From Pseudoalteromonas sp. T1lg88 (lineage in GTDB: Bacteria > Pseudomonadota > Gammaproteobacteria > Enterobacterales > Alteromonadaceae): DNA of 64,000 bases. Positions 52,342 through 63,734 of this stretch are shown here, in pieces. The notes under the pieces are model-generated. The model was not told where the DNA came from. It ran no database searches and was given only the letters and a program-made list of their open reading frames with translations. The translations under genes were made by a program, and so were the position numbers. Numbering within the stretch: the stretch's first letter is position 1; each line of letters begins with the position of its first letter. Location of the stretch: assembly GCF_002964765.1 (NCBI RefSeq), contig NZ_PQCF01000031.1, positions 347,516 to 411,515 of the forward strand, read 5' to 3'.

Positions 52342-52509
52342 ATGCAAACCTGGCATGTAATCCTGATCATCGTCTTGGTATTGGCGGTGATCTGGAGCAA
52401 TATCGCACTGTTAAAATATTCGGCGAAAATGGACCTTAAAAAGTTCAATCAGGACCCTATCGAAAAGGCCAAGCAACAGGACTCAAAGAGCGACGAAAAA
52501 GAGTCCTAA
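52342..52509 (+). CDS. DUF2897-family small membrane protein
   Basis: A 55-residue protein: one N-terminal hydrophobic helix (WHVILIIVLVLAVIWSNIALL), then KYSAKMDLKKFNQD and a charged Lys/Asp/Glu tail. Length and the S-N-I-x-L-L-K-Y-x-A-K-M pattern match DUF2897, small inner-membrane proteins of Gammaproteobacteria without known function. The ribosome site is weak. It converges with the YjiH-type gene. Confidence 0.75.
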   Translation: MQTWHVILIIVLVLAVIWSNIALLKYSAKMDLKKFNQDPIEKAKQQDSKSDEKES

Positions 52510-52537
52510 AGCCTTGGTGTATGTGCCTAGGAAAACC

Positions 52538-53902
52538 CTAGGCTACCAGCCATTTTGCCATCAGGGTGATCACTGGCAAGGTGATCAGGGTACGCAAAAT
52601 AAAAATTACAAAGAGTTCAAAAATATTCACCGGGATCTTACTGCCCAGCAAGAGCGCGCCCACTTCCGACATATAAATCAACTGGGTCACACTCATGGCC
52701 GCGATAATAAAGCGCGTTACTTCACTGTCGATATTCGACGCCGCCAAAATCGACGGGATAAACATATCGGCAAAACCCACCACTATGGTTTCTGAAGCCT
52801 TCACCGCCTCGGGAATACCCAAAAGTTCAAGATAAGGAATAAAGGGTTTACCCAGCCATTGGAATACCGGCGTATATTCAGAAACGATAAGCGCAAAGGT
52901 ACCCACGGCCATTACCACAGGCAACACAGCAAACACCATATCCAGTGCATTGTGCAGGCCTTCTTCTACCGTGCCTTTTACTCCTTTGGCATGGCGCGCC
53001 TTATCAAGAGCCATATCCACTGACTGACGCCACAGGCTTTTATTCTCTGGCACCGCCTCGTTGTCGTCGCATTGGCTGGTGCCATCGACATAAATATTTT
53101 TCTTCAGGCTAAGAGGAGGAATACGCGGCAAAATCAGCGCACACACCACACCAGCCAAACACACGGTTAAATAGAAGGGTGCAAATAGATGCTCAAGGCG
53201 AACCTGACCTATAACCACAAAACAGAAGGTAATAGACACGGCCGAGAAGGTGGTACCGATAATGGCCGCTTCTTTTTGCGTATAATGCTTTTCTTCATAT
53301 TGTCTGGCGGTCATCAAAATACCGACACTGCCATCGCCAAGCCAAGAAGCAGCGCAGTTTACGGCACTACGGCCGGGCACACCAAACAAGGGTTTCATAA
53401 TCTTGGTAAACAGGGTACCAACCAGCTCAAGCAAGCCGAAATTCAAAAGCAGTGGCAATAAGAAGCCAGCCAGAATAAACACGGTAAGCAGTAACGGCAG
53501 CAACTCAGTCAACACAAAGGCGCCAGTAGCGTCTGAGTAGATAGCCTTGGGGCCAAGCTGGAAATAGGTCATAACCACAAACACCATGCCCACAAGGCGC
53601 ACAACCAGCCAGGTCGGGGTTACCAGGAAGAGATGGCGAATCATGGGCTTTTCAAACAGGGAGCGCGGTTGTATCAGGGTCATCAACAAGGATAACAGGC
53701 CGGTCATACAAATAATCACCAACAGCAAGGTGCTGGCGATGGGCGCTAGGGCTTGACGTAACATATCCGCCAAAATCGCCACGCTAATTTTTATCTGACC
53801 ATCCCAGGGGATAGGCACCATAAAGAGAAAGACGCCGATCAGCGAGGGAATTAAAAACGTCAGTAAAGTGTTGGTCATTGACCGTGGCTGGCTTGTTGTC
53901 AT
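52538..53902 (-). CDS. YjiH-family protein (nucleoside-recognition/Gate domain)
   Basis: A 454-residue polytopic membrane protein with about ten helices. The Gate domain block has KIMKPLFGVPGRSAVNCAASWLGD, GSVGILMTARQYE and TFSAVSITFCFVVIGQV; a second half-copy runs to ETIVVGFADMFIPSILAAS. YjiH-type proteins are predicted carriers, possibly of nucleosides or related molecules, but not proven. A hydrophilic insert of about 60 residues lies mid-protein (about 270-330). The gene follows bamC on the same strand beyond a terminator. Confidence 0.85.
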   Translation of the reverse strand: MTTSQPRSMTNTLLTFLIPSLIGVFLFMVPIPWDGQIKISVAILADMLRQALAPIASTLLLVIICMTGLLSLLMTLIQPRSLFEKPMIRHLFLVTPTWLVVRLVGMVFVVMTYFQLGPKAIYSDATGAFVLTELLPLLLTVFILAGFLLPLLLNFGLLELVGTLFTKIMKPLFGVPGRSAVNCAASWLGDGSVGILMTARQYEEKHYTQKEAAIIGTTFSAVSITFCFVVIGQVRLEHLFAPFYLTVCLAGVVCALILPRIPPLSLKKNIYVDGTSQCDDNEAVPENKSLWRQSVDMALDKARHAKGVKGTVEEGLHNALDMVFAVLPVVMAVGTFALIVSEYTPVFQWLGKPFIPYLELLGIPEAVKASETIVVGFADMFIPSILAASNIDSEVTRFIIAAMSVTQLIYMSEVGALLLGSKIPVNIFELFVIFILRTLITLPVITLMAKWLVA

Positions 53903-53960
53903 AATCGTTACTTATTTTCTTTGTTATCTTTGGGCTGCCCTGCCTCTTTTAGCTCCAAAT

Positions 53961-53996
53961 AAAAAAGGAAAGGTGACTCAACCCCTTTCCTTTTTT
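53961..53996 (-). terminator. Rho-independent terminator after bamC
   Basis: AAAAAAGGAAAGG pairs perfectly with CCTTTCCTTTTTT around a 10-base loop. On the minus strand it follows the bamC stop and ends in six T; it is symmetric enough to act both ways. Confidence 0.87.
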
Positions 53997-54013
53997 ACAG
54001 CAAAATCAGATGA

Positions 54014-55066
54014 TTACAGTTGAATCCCGCGAGCACGCAGGGCCGTTACTAGGGCTTGCTGTAAATCATTCATGGTGCCGGGCTCAAGCACCTCACCGTC
54101 TTTATCCATCCAGGTAATGCTGGTACCGCCAGCTTTGGCGTTATCCAATAGAATCTGATATTGGCCGTCTTCTAAAGGCAATTGCATTGCCTCTTCACCC
54201 CAAATCGAATCCCATACACTAGATTCAGGCTGGGTGTAGTCGGCAATAATACGGCCTTTTTCGGCATCCACTTCAATAATAGTAAATTGTAGACGCTCTA
54301 AGAAGGCACTGAAGCGCTCTGACACCAGGTTTTTGTCCTGCTCGGTGATCAGCGCCGCATTGCCTTGATTATCAAAGCCTAAAGCCAGAGAGATAATGCC
54401 TTGGCGCTGGCGCAGTTCGACCTGTAACTGACGGTAGCGATAATCGAATTCGGCAATCGCGCCATTAAGGGCACGGGTTTCCAAACGTTGTTGTAATAGA
54501 GGCGTTAGCGGCACTTGCTGCGAGCGATAATCAATCATCTCGGCACGCAAAGACGCGGTGCGCTGGTGATCTTTTTCTTCAACGGTAAACTTGTAGCGCT
54601 GTTCGGCAACGATTTCATCGTCCCATAACCAACCTTCTTCAACTTTTACGATAGAAAACCAATCACTTTCGATGCTGGTTTGTGACCTATTGGTCACAGG
54701 TGTGTTGTAGTTTTCCAGAACGCCTTCTACGGCCGCCAAAATAAACTGGTCAAGATCTTCAATACCATCGTTTTTATCGAAGTAAACCCTGGCTACCTTG
54801 TCACCTTCTTCAATCCAGCTGCCCTGGGCAATAGGCATAATCTGCATTGGCGGCTTAACTGTCTTGGCGTCTTCGCTGTTATCGTAGCTCGCCACGTCCA
54901 CCTTATAGGTAGGGTCCTGGCGCGGTGCATCGAGTCCCTGAGGGGTCACTAATGGCTGATTCGCCTGATAGTTACGCTTGTGGTGTGCCTCGTTGGTAAA
55001 AATGCCACAGCCACTCAAAGTGACTAAAGCACTCAAGATCAATACTTTAGGGATCCAATACTGCAC
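54014..55066 (-). CDS. bamC: Outer-membrane assembly lipoprotein BamC
   Basis: A 350-residue lipoprotein of the BAM complex that inserts beta-barrel proteins into the outer membrane. The lipobox is LSGC (Cys20), followed by the unstructured N-terminal region that binds BamD. Two helix-grip domains follow: WIEEGDKVARVYFDKNDGIED with VEEGWLWDDEIVAEQRYKF, then LITEQDKNLVSERFSAFLER. Translation starts at GTG with AAGGAG upstream. In E. coli dapA precedes bamC in the operon; here bamC is directly divergent from gcvR. Confidence 0.92.
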   Translation of the reverse strand: MQYWIPKVLILSALVTLSGCGIFTNEAHHKRNYQANQPLVTPQGLDAPRQDPTYKVDVASYDNSEDAKTVKPPMQIMPIAQGSWIEEGDKVARVYFDKNDGIEDLDQFILAAVEGVLENYNTPVTNRSQTSIESDWFSIVKVEEGWLWDDEIVAEQRYKFTVEEKDHQRTASLRAEMIDYRSQQVPLTPLLQQRLETRALNGAIAEFDYRYRQLQVELRQRQGIISLALGFDNQGNAALITEQDKNLVSERFSAFLERLQFTIIEVDAEKGRIIADYTQPESSVWDSIWGEEAMQLPLEDGQYQILLDNAKAGGTSITWMDKDGEVLEPGTMNDLQQALVTALRARGIQL

Positions 55067-55405
55067 TTTGTTGTTCTCCTTTACTCACCATTATTATTGT
55101 ACGGACTTTGAGTCAGTGAGTGGTAATTGGTTCAGTGTCAGATTCAACTTAACAACGGCTTAGTTGTCTTGCCTATCATACCAAGGCGTTCAACCCGAGT
55201 ATCGACACCCACACCAGTGTTGTGCTGGCGCACAGCAATGGCTTATAAAAATTTTCACTATGGTACTTTTACACGAGGTTAAAAACAAGAATGTCGCCAT
55301 CGAAAAGGTAATAAAGCAAGGTACGGCTAAAAGTTGCCCTTTAAAACCCCGTTTATGCTACACTGCGCCGCCAAAAGATTGTTTTCATTTAGCAAGGGCA
55401 AATCA

Positions 55406-55939
55406 ATGGGCGAATTGGCCAAACAACAGTTAGTGATCACCGCAATTGGCGAAGACCAAGCCGGGGTGGTTAGCGCCTTAACGCAATTGGTCAGCGATTG
55501 TCACTGCAATATCACCGACAGCCGCATTGCCATTTTAGGCAATGAACTCACCTTTATTATGCTGCTGTGCGGCGATATGGCTGCCATTAGCCGAGTCGAG
55601 CACCTGCTGCCAAATAAAGGCATGGAGCTGGGGCTGTTGACCATGATGAAACGCACCTCCAGCCACACCGAAGAGCTTTTTAGTGGCGGTTATACCTTGG
55701 AATACATGGGTATAGACACGCCGGGCACCCTGAGTAAGATCACCGGTTATTTTGCCGAACACAATATCAGCATCTGCTCTTTAAAATCGGACACCTACGC
55801 GCAAGGCGACGACATTCAAATGCGCTGCGAACTCGAGTTTAATGTGCCACAAGAGCTTGATATTGATGCCTTTAAGGTGGCCTTTGAGGCGTTATCTCAG
55901 CGCCTGAACATAGATTATACTTTTAAGCGGATCAGATAA
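55406..55939 (+). CDS. gcvR: Glycine cleavage system repressor-like ACT protein
   Basis: A 177-residue protein with two ACT domains: ITAIGEDQAGVVSALTQLVSDC and, later, YMGIDTPGTLSKITGYFAEHN. GcvR binds glycine and controls GcvA, hence the gcv operon. The ATG at 55406 is chosen because AAGGG precedes it and the ACT domain starts right after; an upstream frame adds 24 residues at a TTG. The gene is followed 12 bases later by bcp, the same order as in E. coli. Confidence 0.92.
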   Translation: MGELAKQQLVITAIGEDQAGVVSALTQLVSDCHCNITDSRIAILGNELTFIMLLCGDMAAISRVEHLLPNKGMELGLLTMMKRTSSHTEELFSGGYTLEYMGIDTPGTLSKITGYFAEHNISICSLKSDTYAQGDDIQMRCELEFNVPQELDIDAFKVAFEALSQRLNIDYTFKRIR

Positions 55940-55951
55940 GGACGCAGCATT

Positions 55952-56425
55952 ATGAACACCTTGCAAGCGGGCGATAAAGCGCCACTTTTCACCCTTGAGG
56001 ATCAAAACGGCGAAGCGGTTAGCCTAGAAGCGCTATTAAAGGACCATGAAGTTTTAGTGTACTTCTACCCCAAGGCCATGACTCCAGGCTGCATAGTACA
56101 AGCAGAGCAACTGCGCGATCATAAGGCCGAGTTGGCCAAGTTCAATACAGTGGCTGTGGGTATCAGCCCGGATCCGGTGAAGAAACTGAAGAACTTTGAA
56201 ACCAAGAAAGAACTTAACTTCCAGCTGTTAAGCGACGAAGACCACAAGGTGGCGGACGATTTCGGCGTATGGGGTTTGAAGAAGTTTATGGGTAAAGAGT
56301 ACGATGGCATTCACCGCATCAGCTTTTTAGTCGGCCAAGACGGCAAGATTAAACATGTCTTCAATAAGTTTAAAACCAAGGATCATCACCAGGTGGTGAT
56401 CGACTATTTGGCAGATAATGCTTAA
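55952..56425 (+). CDS. bcp: Thiol peroxidase of the Bcp/PrxQ family
   Basis: A 157-residue peroxiredoxin that reduces hydrogen peroxide and organic hydroperoxides. The peroxidatic Cys47 is in YFYPKAMTPGCIVQAEQLRD. Many PrxQ proteins have a resolving Cys five residues later; here that position is Glu52, so the enzyme is probably of the 1-Cys type or uses another partner thiol. It follows gcvR by 12 bases, which is the standard gcvR-bcp operon. Confidence 0.93.
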   Translation: MNTLQAGDKAPLFTLEDQNGEAVSLEALLKDHEVLVYFYPKAMTPGCIVQAEQLRDHKAELAKFNTVAVGISPDPVKKLKNFETKKELNFQLLSDEDHKVADDFGVWGLKKFMGKEYDGIHRISFLVGQDGKIKHVFNKFKTKDHHQVVIDYLADNA

Positions 56426-56435
56426 TTAGAAAGAC

Positions 56436-56464
56436 AAAAAACGCGGCTTAAGCCGCGTTTTTTT
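56436..56464. terminator. Bidirectional terminator between bcp and queE
   Basis: AAAAAACGCGGCTTA is followed directly by its complement AGCCGCGTTTTTT, a long stem with T runs on both strands, between two convergent genes. Confidence 0.9.
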
Positions 56465-56482
56465 ATGTTTAATAAGCCAAGC

Positions 56483-57148
56483 CTAGTTAATCCCCAGATA
56501 CTTATGCACCTGTACAGATAATCGCCAGTTTTTCTTGATGCAGGTATCTATGGCCAGTTTTGTTGCCTTGGCCTTTTGACTGATGGGCTGCAGATAGACC
56601 AGTCGCGGGTGCACACCTGTCACTTTAAACAGCTCTTCTAGCTCGTCCACATGCTTTTGCATCGCCACCGGATGTTTAATTTCATTGGCGCGCTTCATGG
56701 CGCTGGCCAGCACCTCATAACCACCGCGCATATTGATTTTCGGCGATACCGTCACCCAGGTTTGCGCCGGCACTTTGATTTCAAAGGTGCCGCTGGTTTC
56801 GACTTGGGTGCTGTAGCCATGCTGATGCAGAAGTTCACACAGCGGATTGAGGTCAAACAAACAAGGTTCACCGCCTGTGATCACCACGTGCTTGGCGCGA
56901 TAGCCACGGCTTTGGAACAGCGCCAAAATATCTTCGGCATCGGCCTTGGCCCAATGTTCGGAGTCGGACTTTTTTTCCACCGTTTGTTCCAAGGACACCA
57001 CATAACTGTCTTTGGCATCCCAGGTTTGTTTGGTATCACACCAGGAGCAGCCCACAGGACAGCCCTGCAAACGCACAAAAATTGAGGGCGTACCGGTAAA
57101 ACTGGCTTCCCCTTGGATGGTTTCAAAAATCTCGTTTATTTGGTACAA
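56483..57148 (-). CDS. queE: 7-carboxy-7-deazaguanine synthase
   Basis: A 221-residue radical-SAM enzyme that contracts 6-carboxy-tetrahydropterin to 7-carboxy-7-deazaguanine in queuosine synthesis. The iron-sulfur motif is GCPVGCSWCDTK (C30, C34, C37), followed by HVVITGGEPCLFDL and the SPKINM segment. The length is that of E. coli QueE. Translation starts at TTG (57148), giving MYQINEIFETIQGE. It is divergent from queC, the next enzyme of the pathway, with 152 bases between them. Confidence 0.95.
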   Translation of the reverse strand: MYQINEIFETIQGEASFTGTPSIFVRLQGCPVGCSWCDTKQTWDAKDSYVVSLEQTVEKKSDSEHWAKADAEDILALFQSRGYRAKHVVITGGEPCLFDLNPLCELLHQHGYSTQVETSGTFEIKVPAQTWVTVSPKINMRGGYEVLASAMKRANEIKHPVAMQKHVDELEELFKVTGVHPRLVYLQPISQKAKATKLAIDTCIKKNWRLSVQVHKYLGIN

Positions 57149-57300
57149 AAATCTAACCTGCTGCTAAAACTTAACAATCGCTCTTCACAAATACCCGACC
57201 TAAAGCAAATGCCAACGGCGAATAATTGTGATCTAAGCTCAAACCCTGTAGTATACCGCGCCCTAACGTAAACCTCTATGATTAAAAGGCTCGCAGGCAA

Positions 57301-57960
57301 ATGGCAGAAAAAGTCGTTGTAATATATTCCGGTGGCATGGACTCCTTTACCGTGCTCAACAAGGCACTTCGTCAAGGTCACGAGGTCTATGCCCTTTCCT
57401 TTAACTACGGCCAGCGCCATGTCAAAGAGCTGGAAGTAGCCAAGCAGGTGTGCGAGCAACTCGGCGTTAATCATAAGATAGTCGATATTTCCGCAATTAA
57501 TCAGTTAATTGGCGGCTCATCACTGACCGACGATATCGACGTGCCGGAAGGGCATTACGAAGAAGAAAGCATGAAGAGCACCATAGTGCCTAACCGCAAT
57601 ATGATCTTATTGTCTTTGGCGGTGGGCTACGCGGTGTCACTGAAGGCCAGCAAGGTATTTTACGGTGCGCACTCGGGTGATCACGCCATCTATCCGGATT
57701 GCCGCCCTGAGTTTGTGAAGAAAATGGACGATGTATGCCGTATCGCCAACTATGACGAAGTTGAAATCGTTTGTCCTTATCTTGATAACAGCAAGATCGA
57801 CATTCTCACCGACGGTCTGAAAATGGGCCTGGACTACAGCCAGACCTGGACCTGCTACAATGGCCGCGAGCAAGCCTGTGGAAAGTGCGGTGCCTGTCAG
57901 GAGCGTTTAGAAGCATTTGCCCTTAATAACGCCGTCGATCCCCTGCCGTACGAAGCTTAA
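57301..57960 (+). CDS. queC: 7-cyano-7-deazaguanine synthase
   Basis: A 219-residue ATP-dependent enzyme that turns 7-carboxy-7-deazaguanine into preQ0. The PP-loop is [13 protein letters not shown], followed by [10 protein letters not shown], and STIVPNRNM. The C-terminal zinc site has four Cys in [22 protein letters not shown], shown here split by its Cys: C-(x7)-C-G-x-C-x-x-C. It uses the product of the divergent queE. The other queuosine genes are not in this window. Confidence 0.96.
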   Translation: MAEKVVVIYSGGMDSFTVLNKALRQGHEVYALSFNYGQRHVKELEVAKQVCEQLGVNHKIVDISAINQLIGGSSLTDDIDVPEGHYEEESMKSTIVPNRNMILLSLAVGYAVSLKASKVFYGAHSGDHAIYPDCRPEFVKKMDDVCRIANYDEVEIVCPYLDNSKIDILTDGLKMGLDYSQTWTCYNGREQACGKCGACQERLEAFALNNAVDPLPYEA

Positions 57961-57979
57961 GCCCCCTCTTTCTACCTAA

Positions 57980-58008
57980 GCCACTGATAATTTTGCCCCA
58001 TCAGTGGC
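57980..58008 (+). terminator. Hairpin downstream of queC
   Basis: GCCACTGAT pairs perfectly with ATCAGTGGC around 11 bases, 19 bases after the stop codon. The following CTTGTGGCATTTT is only partly T-rich, so termination may be weak. Confidence 0.55.
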
Positions 58009-58061
58009 CTTGTGGCATTTTGCAGTTATACTGAGATTATTCTCGCTAGCAAGATATAGCC

Positions 58062-58301
58062 ATGCTTATATACATGATATTACTGCTGATTATCGCAGCC
58101 TTAGCATTTAGCTTCGGCCTGCGCACGCAGCGCCGACAAGGCCAGCAACTCTCCAAGCTACAAGATCAATACCAGGCGGCAAGCCAGCAAACAGACACAA
58201 TGTCAGCGCAAATCAGCCAGCTTAAAGAGCGGATACAGGTGCTCGAAGCCATAGTCACGGAGAAAGGATTTAGTGTCGAACAAGAGATAAATAACCTCTG
58301 A
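58062..58301 (+). CDS. Small PspB-like membrane protein
   Basis: A 79-residue protein: an N-terminal membrane helix (IYMILLLIIAALAFSFGL), an Arg-rich stop, a Gln-rich helix and the C-terminal LKERIQVLEAIVTEKGFSVE. Layout and ending resemble PspB-type envelope-stress proteins, but no pspA or pspC lies nearby. Function is therefore only suggested. A diguanylate cyclase gene follows 25 bases later in the same direction, so the two may be co-transcribed. Confidence 0.65.
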   Translation: MLIYMILLLIIAALAFSFGLRTQRRQGQQLSKLQDQYQAASQQTDTMSAQISQLKERIQVLEAIVTEKGFSVEQEINNL

Positions 58302-58326
58302 ATTTAAGCCGTACAGTGCACCTAAT

Positions 58327-59670
58327 ATGACAAGACGCTCCATACTCCTGCTTATCTTGCTCAGCACCCTTTATTTGGGGGCCAGTGCCTTTGTGATCGA
58401 GTATTTTGCTCACCTCTATCAACAACAAGAGTATGTGGAAGAGCAACTCTACCTGCGTAAACAATCGGCCTTGCTGCGTGCCAAACTTGAAACCACCTTG
58501 AATCAAGAGATCTTTGCCGCCGAAAGTCTGGTGGTTATTGCCAATATCAATCGCGAATTTACCGCCCAGCATTGGCAGCATATCGCCGCCCAATTGGTGG
58601 CGCGCTCGCAACTGGTGCGCAGTATCACCCTGGCTCCAAACAACATAGTCCAATATGTTTATCCCTTAGAAGGCAATCAAAGAGCCCTAGGGTTTGACTA
58701 TCGCACCGATGAAAAACAATTTGCCGCCATAGAGCAGGCGCAACAAACTCAATCCGTGGTGCTCGCCGGACCATTCACTCTGGTGCAAGGCGGTGAGGCA
58801 CTGTTGGCTCAGTTTCCACTGTTTGCCACCCCCGCCGATAAGAGCAGTTACTGGGGCACCCTAAGCCTGGTATTGGACATTACTACCCTTTATCATTTGC
58901 TGGAGCTGGACTCTCAGGAGCAGGTGCAATACGCATTAAAAAACACCGCCGAGGGCTCCTTGGTGTTTTATGGTGATGCCGACACCTTTACGCATGCCGA
59001 TGTGATCTTGCCCTTACATCTTCCCAATGGTCGCTGGGCACTGGCGGCAAAGTTTAATGCCGAGCCCCAGCGTCATGCCACCCTTATTCGTGCCCTTGGG
59101 GCGCTCTTGTGCCTGGTGTTATTTGTATCTGTCGCCATCTTGGTGCGCGCCTACTTTTTAGTCAAGGCCACCTCCTTGCAAGACGACCTCACCCTGCTCG
59201 CCAACCGCCGTGCCATTATGCTGCATCTGGACGACCTCACCCGAGGCTCGGATGTACACAAGTACTTTGCCATTATCAATATCGATGTAAATGACTTTAA
59301 AGCGGTAAATGACAGCTACGGCCATGATTGTGGGGACGCACTGCTGGTGCATATAGCGAAGGAATTACAGCGCACCTTGCGCGACTCGGACATTATTGCC
59401 CGCCTCGGCGGTGATGAGTTTTTAGTGCTCTTACATCGTATCAACAGCGACGAACAAATTGCCGCCATAGTCGAAAAGCTGCGCCTGCATATTGAGAGCT
59501 CACCGCTAAACTATAAGGGCCATATCATATATCCATCGATCAGCTGCGGCTTTAGTTGCCACACCGAGTGCACTCTGGATATCGCCGCCCTGCTGGCACA
59601 GGCCGATAAACGCATGTACGAAGACAAACAGAGCAATAAATTAAGCGGCAAAAAAACTGTAATTGCTTAA
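58327..59670 (+). CDS. CHASE-domain diguanylate cyclase
   Basis: A 447-residue membrane enzyme. Helix 1 (about residues 5-25) and helix 2 (about 258-280) enclose a periplasmic CHASE-type sensor domain. The cytoplasmic GGDEF domain (about 290-447) has DDLTLLANRRA, INIDVNDFKAVNDSYGHDCGD and the intact active site ARLGGDEF, with a product-inhibition RDSD motif five residues before it. It should make cyclic di-GMP in response to an external signal, controlling adhesion or motility. No EAL domain is present. The ligand is unknown. Confidence 0.92.
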   Translation: MTRRSILLLILLSTLYLGASAFVIEYFAHLYQQQEYVEEQLYLRKQSALLRAKLETTLNQEIFAAESLVVIANINREFTAQHWQHIAAQLVARSQLVRSITLAPNNIVQYVYPLEGNQRALGFDYRTDEKQFAAIEQAQQTQSVVLAGPFTLVQGGEALLAQFPLFATPADKSSYWGTLSLVLDITTLYHLLELDSQEQVQYALKNTAEGSLVFYGDADTFTHADVILPLHLPNGRWALAAKFNAEPQRHATLIRALGALLCLVLFVSVAILVRAYFLVKATSLQDDLTLLANRRAIMLHLDDLTRGSDVHKYFAIINIDVNDFKAVNDSYGHDCGDALLVHIAKELQRTLRDSDIIARLGGDEFLVLLHRINSDEQIAAIVEKLRLHIESSPLNYKGHIIYPSISCGFSCHTECTLDIAALLAQADKRMYEDKQSNKLSGKKTVIA

Positions 59671-59694
59671 GTTAACGCTGGAGTGGCTCCAGCG

Positions 59695-59699
<5 letters not shown>
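59671..59699. terminator. Perfect 13-bp hairpin spanning the uvrB stop codon
   Basis: GTTAACGCTGGAG pairs with CTCCAGCGTTAAC around TGG, directly after the GGDEF gene stop and across the uvrB stop codon. On the minus strand a T run lies 15 bases beyond, so it can serve both convergent transcripts. Confidence 0.6.
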
Positions 59700-61710
<2,011 letters not shown>

Positions 61711-61725
61711 TATAACACCCCTTGG

Positions 61726-63069
61726 TTAAACGGTTTGGCGTTCAAGCTCGCGGCTGAACCACAAATAAGCAACGATGGCCGTTAATAAATTACCCACTGC
61801 GGCACCGATAAACAAGCCTGTTAAATCGCCAATCAGGCTGCCCAGGTAGGCTATCGGTACGTAAAACACAAACAAACGCACAACACTCAATACCAAAGCA
61901 TGCATGGGCTTGTGCAGGGCATTAAACGACGAGTTGGTGAGGATTATCACTCCCTGCAAACCGTAAGTCAGGGGCAGAATATAGATAAATAACTTAATCA
62001 ACTCACGCACCTGAGCCTCAGTGGCAAAGGCACCGGCAATCCAAGGAGCCACCACTATAAGCAGCAAATAAATGGCAAATTGCCAAAACATCACAAACTT
62101 CAGGGTTTGCTTATAGGCCTGCTCCACCCTGTCCTTATTGCCGGCGCCAAAGTTTTGGCTGATAAAGGGAGGCAATGTCATAGATAAGGCCAGCACAACT
62201 AAAGAGGCAATGGACTCAATCCGACTACCGACGCCGAAGGCGGCCACCGCGGGGGCACCAAAGTGGGCGACAATGGCGGTCATCACCGCCATGGCTAAGG
62301 GGGTAAGCATATTCGCCCCGGCCGCTGGCAAGCCGATTTTAAGGATTTTTCGCGTCGCGACGACGAATGACTGGGTGCGGCAACGAATACCAATTAACTG
62401 ACGATGGACAATAAGAATATATAAAATCGCGGCAACACCGATTAACCAGGAAATGGCACTGGCGATGGCCGCCCCGCGTACGCCCATGGCCTCGATGGGA
62501 CCAAAACCAAAAATCAAAATAGGGTCGAGCACCGCATTAACCAGCCCAGATGCTCCCATAATCAGACTCGGCGTCTTGGTATCGCCATTAGCACGGAGCA
62601 CGGCATTACCTATCATAGGCGTTACCAACAACACACTGGCTAAAAACCACACCTGCATATATTCATCTATCAATGGCAGTAACTGCGGCTCAGCGCCCAG
62701 TAATAGAAAGATAGGATCACTGCAAAAATAACCCACTAGGGCCAGTATTGTGACTAAGAAGGCCGAAACCATCAGGGCCACCGCACCATCGAAACGGGCT
62801 TGCGATTGCTGCCCAGACCCCAAGGCGGTAGCGATAACCGCAGAAGTGCCTATACCTAAACCTATGGCCAGACTGATCAAAGTAAAGGTAACGGGAAAAG
62901 TAAAACTAATGGCAGCCAAGGGCTCGGTGCCCAACATACTGATAAAGAAGGTATCAACAAGATTGAAAAGCATTAAAAAGATCATCCCGAAGATCATCGG
63001 AATGGTCATTTTGCGTAAGGTTGGCACAATGGGCGCACTGAGGATCATTGCAGGTTCGGCTTTAGCCAT
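61726..63069 (-). CDS. MATE-family efflux transporter
   Basis: A 447-residue protein with twelve predicted helices in two homologous halves. The first half has FNLVDTFFISMLGTEPLAAISFTFP; the second begins near AGANMLTPLAMAVMTAIVAHF and includes QNFGAGNKDRVEQAYK. Such exporters use sodium or proton gradients to expel cationic drugs, toxins or metabolites. The substrate cannot be read. It is directly upstream of uvrB. Confidence 0.92.
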   Translation of the reverse strand: MAKAEPAMILSAPIVPTLRKMTIPMIFGMIFLMLFNLVDTFFISMLGTEPLAAISFTFPVTFTLISLAIGLGIGTSAVIATALGSGQQSQARFDGAVALMVSAFLVTILALVGYFCSDPIFLLLGAEPQLLPLIDEYMQVWFLASVLLVTPMIGNAVLRANGDTKTPSLIMGASGLVNAVLDPILIFGFGPIEAMGVRGAAIASAISWLIGVAAILYILIVHRQLIGIRCRTQSFVVATRKILKIGLPAAGANMLTPLAMAVMTAIVAHFGAPAVAAFGVGSRIESIASLVVLALSMTLPPFISQNFGAGNKDRVEQAYKQTLKFVMFWQFAIYLLLIVVAPWIAGAFATEAQVRELIKLFIYILPLTYGLQGVIILTNSSFNALHKPMHALVLSVVRLFVFYVPIAYLGSLIGDLTGLFIGAAVGNLLTAIVAYLWFSRELERQTV

Positions 63070-63734
63070 AACAACGCTTATTGCTGCTGATACAAGCGCT
63101 CTATTCTAAAGCATCGAAGCCTCCCCTTCCATGCTTAATTAGCGCATAAAAAATGTTCATTTTTCGTTGTTCAGCGATATATACAAATGAAACCCGTCAA
63201 AAAACAATTAATTTACACCTTTTAAACATCTGCACAAATTAACGCTGTATTTTTGCACAACAGCGGCATTATCCCCTCAGTTCTAATTATAAGAATGTCA
63301 CTTTTTGTAACTTTTAAGCATATCGAAATAACTCATTGATAAATATAAGAAATGTTTTTTGCATTTTACCTATTGCTTTCTTCTCAAGTGCTCCTTGTCG
63401 CCTATCAATGCTGCATTCCCCCCATTAATAAACAGACTTATCCACAGATTTCGTGGATAAGTTAATCGAAGCCTTTAAATATAAGGGTTTGATCGCTATA
63501 GGCAAAAAAGCATTGTTACACTGATAAACCCAGGTTCCATTTTCATTCATTTTTTGGCCTCGCAGAATTTAACTAAGCCTTTGATTGTCCTTTGACGAGC
63601 CGAATTATCTATGAAATTACCAGAGGGACAATGCAGGGAAACCCAAACAGGGGTCATTTTTGCCTGCTTAGCAGGCAATTTGAGTGAAAAAACGGCGAAC
63701 GAGTCGTTTTTTTTATTTTTGCCGATTTTATTAG
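63070..63734. other. AT-rich intergenic region before the tRNA array
   Basis: No convincing gene. A 64-codon minus-strand frame at 63547-63741 overlaps the tRNA promoter and has no recognisable domain. The stretch is AT-rich at 63130-63400 and holds the inverted DnaA-box-like pair at 63438-63460 and a short hairpin TGCCTGC-TTA-GCAGGCA at 63661-63677. Confidence 0.6.
63438..63460. promoter_or_regulatory. Inverted pair of DnaA-box-like sites
   Basis: TTATCCACA (63438-63446, plus) equals the DnaA-box consensus, and CGTGGATAA (63452-63460) reads TTATCCACG on the minus strand, one base off. They are 5 bases apart and together form a 9-bp stem counted from the C before the first box. They could bind DnaA or simply be a hairpin. 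Confidence 0.5.

Noticed and set aside
57149..57300. preQ1 riboswitch in the queE/queC gap
   Set aside because: I could not find the characteristic H-type pseudoknot pattern or an expression platform near either start.
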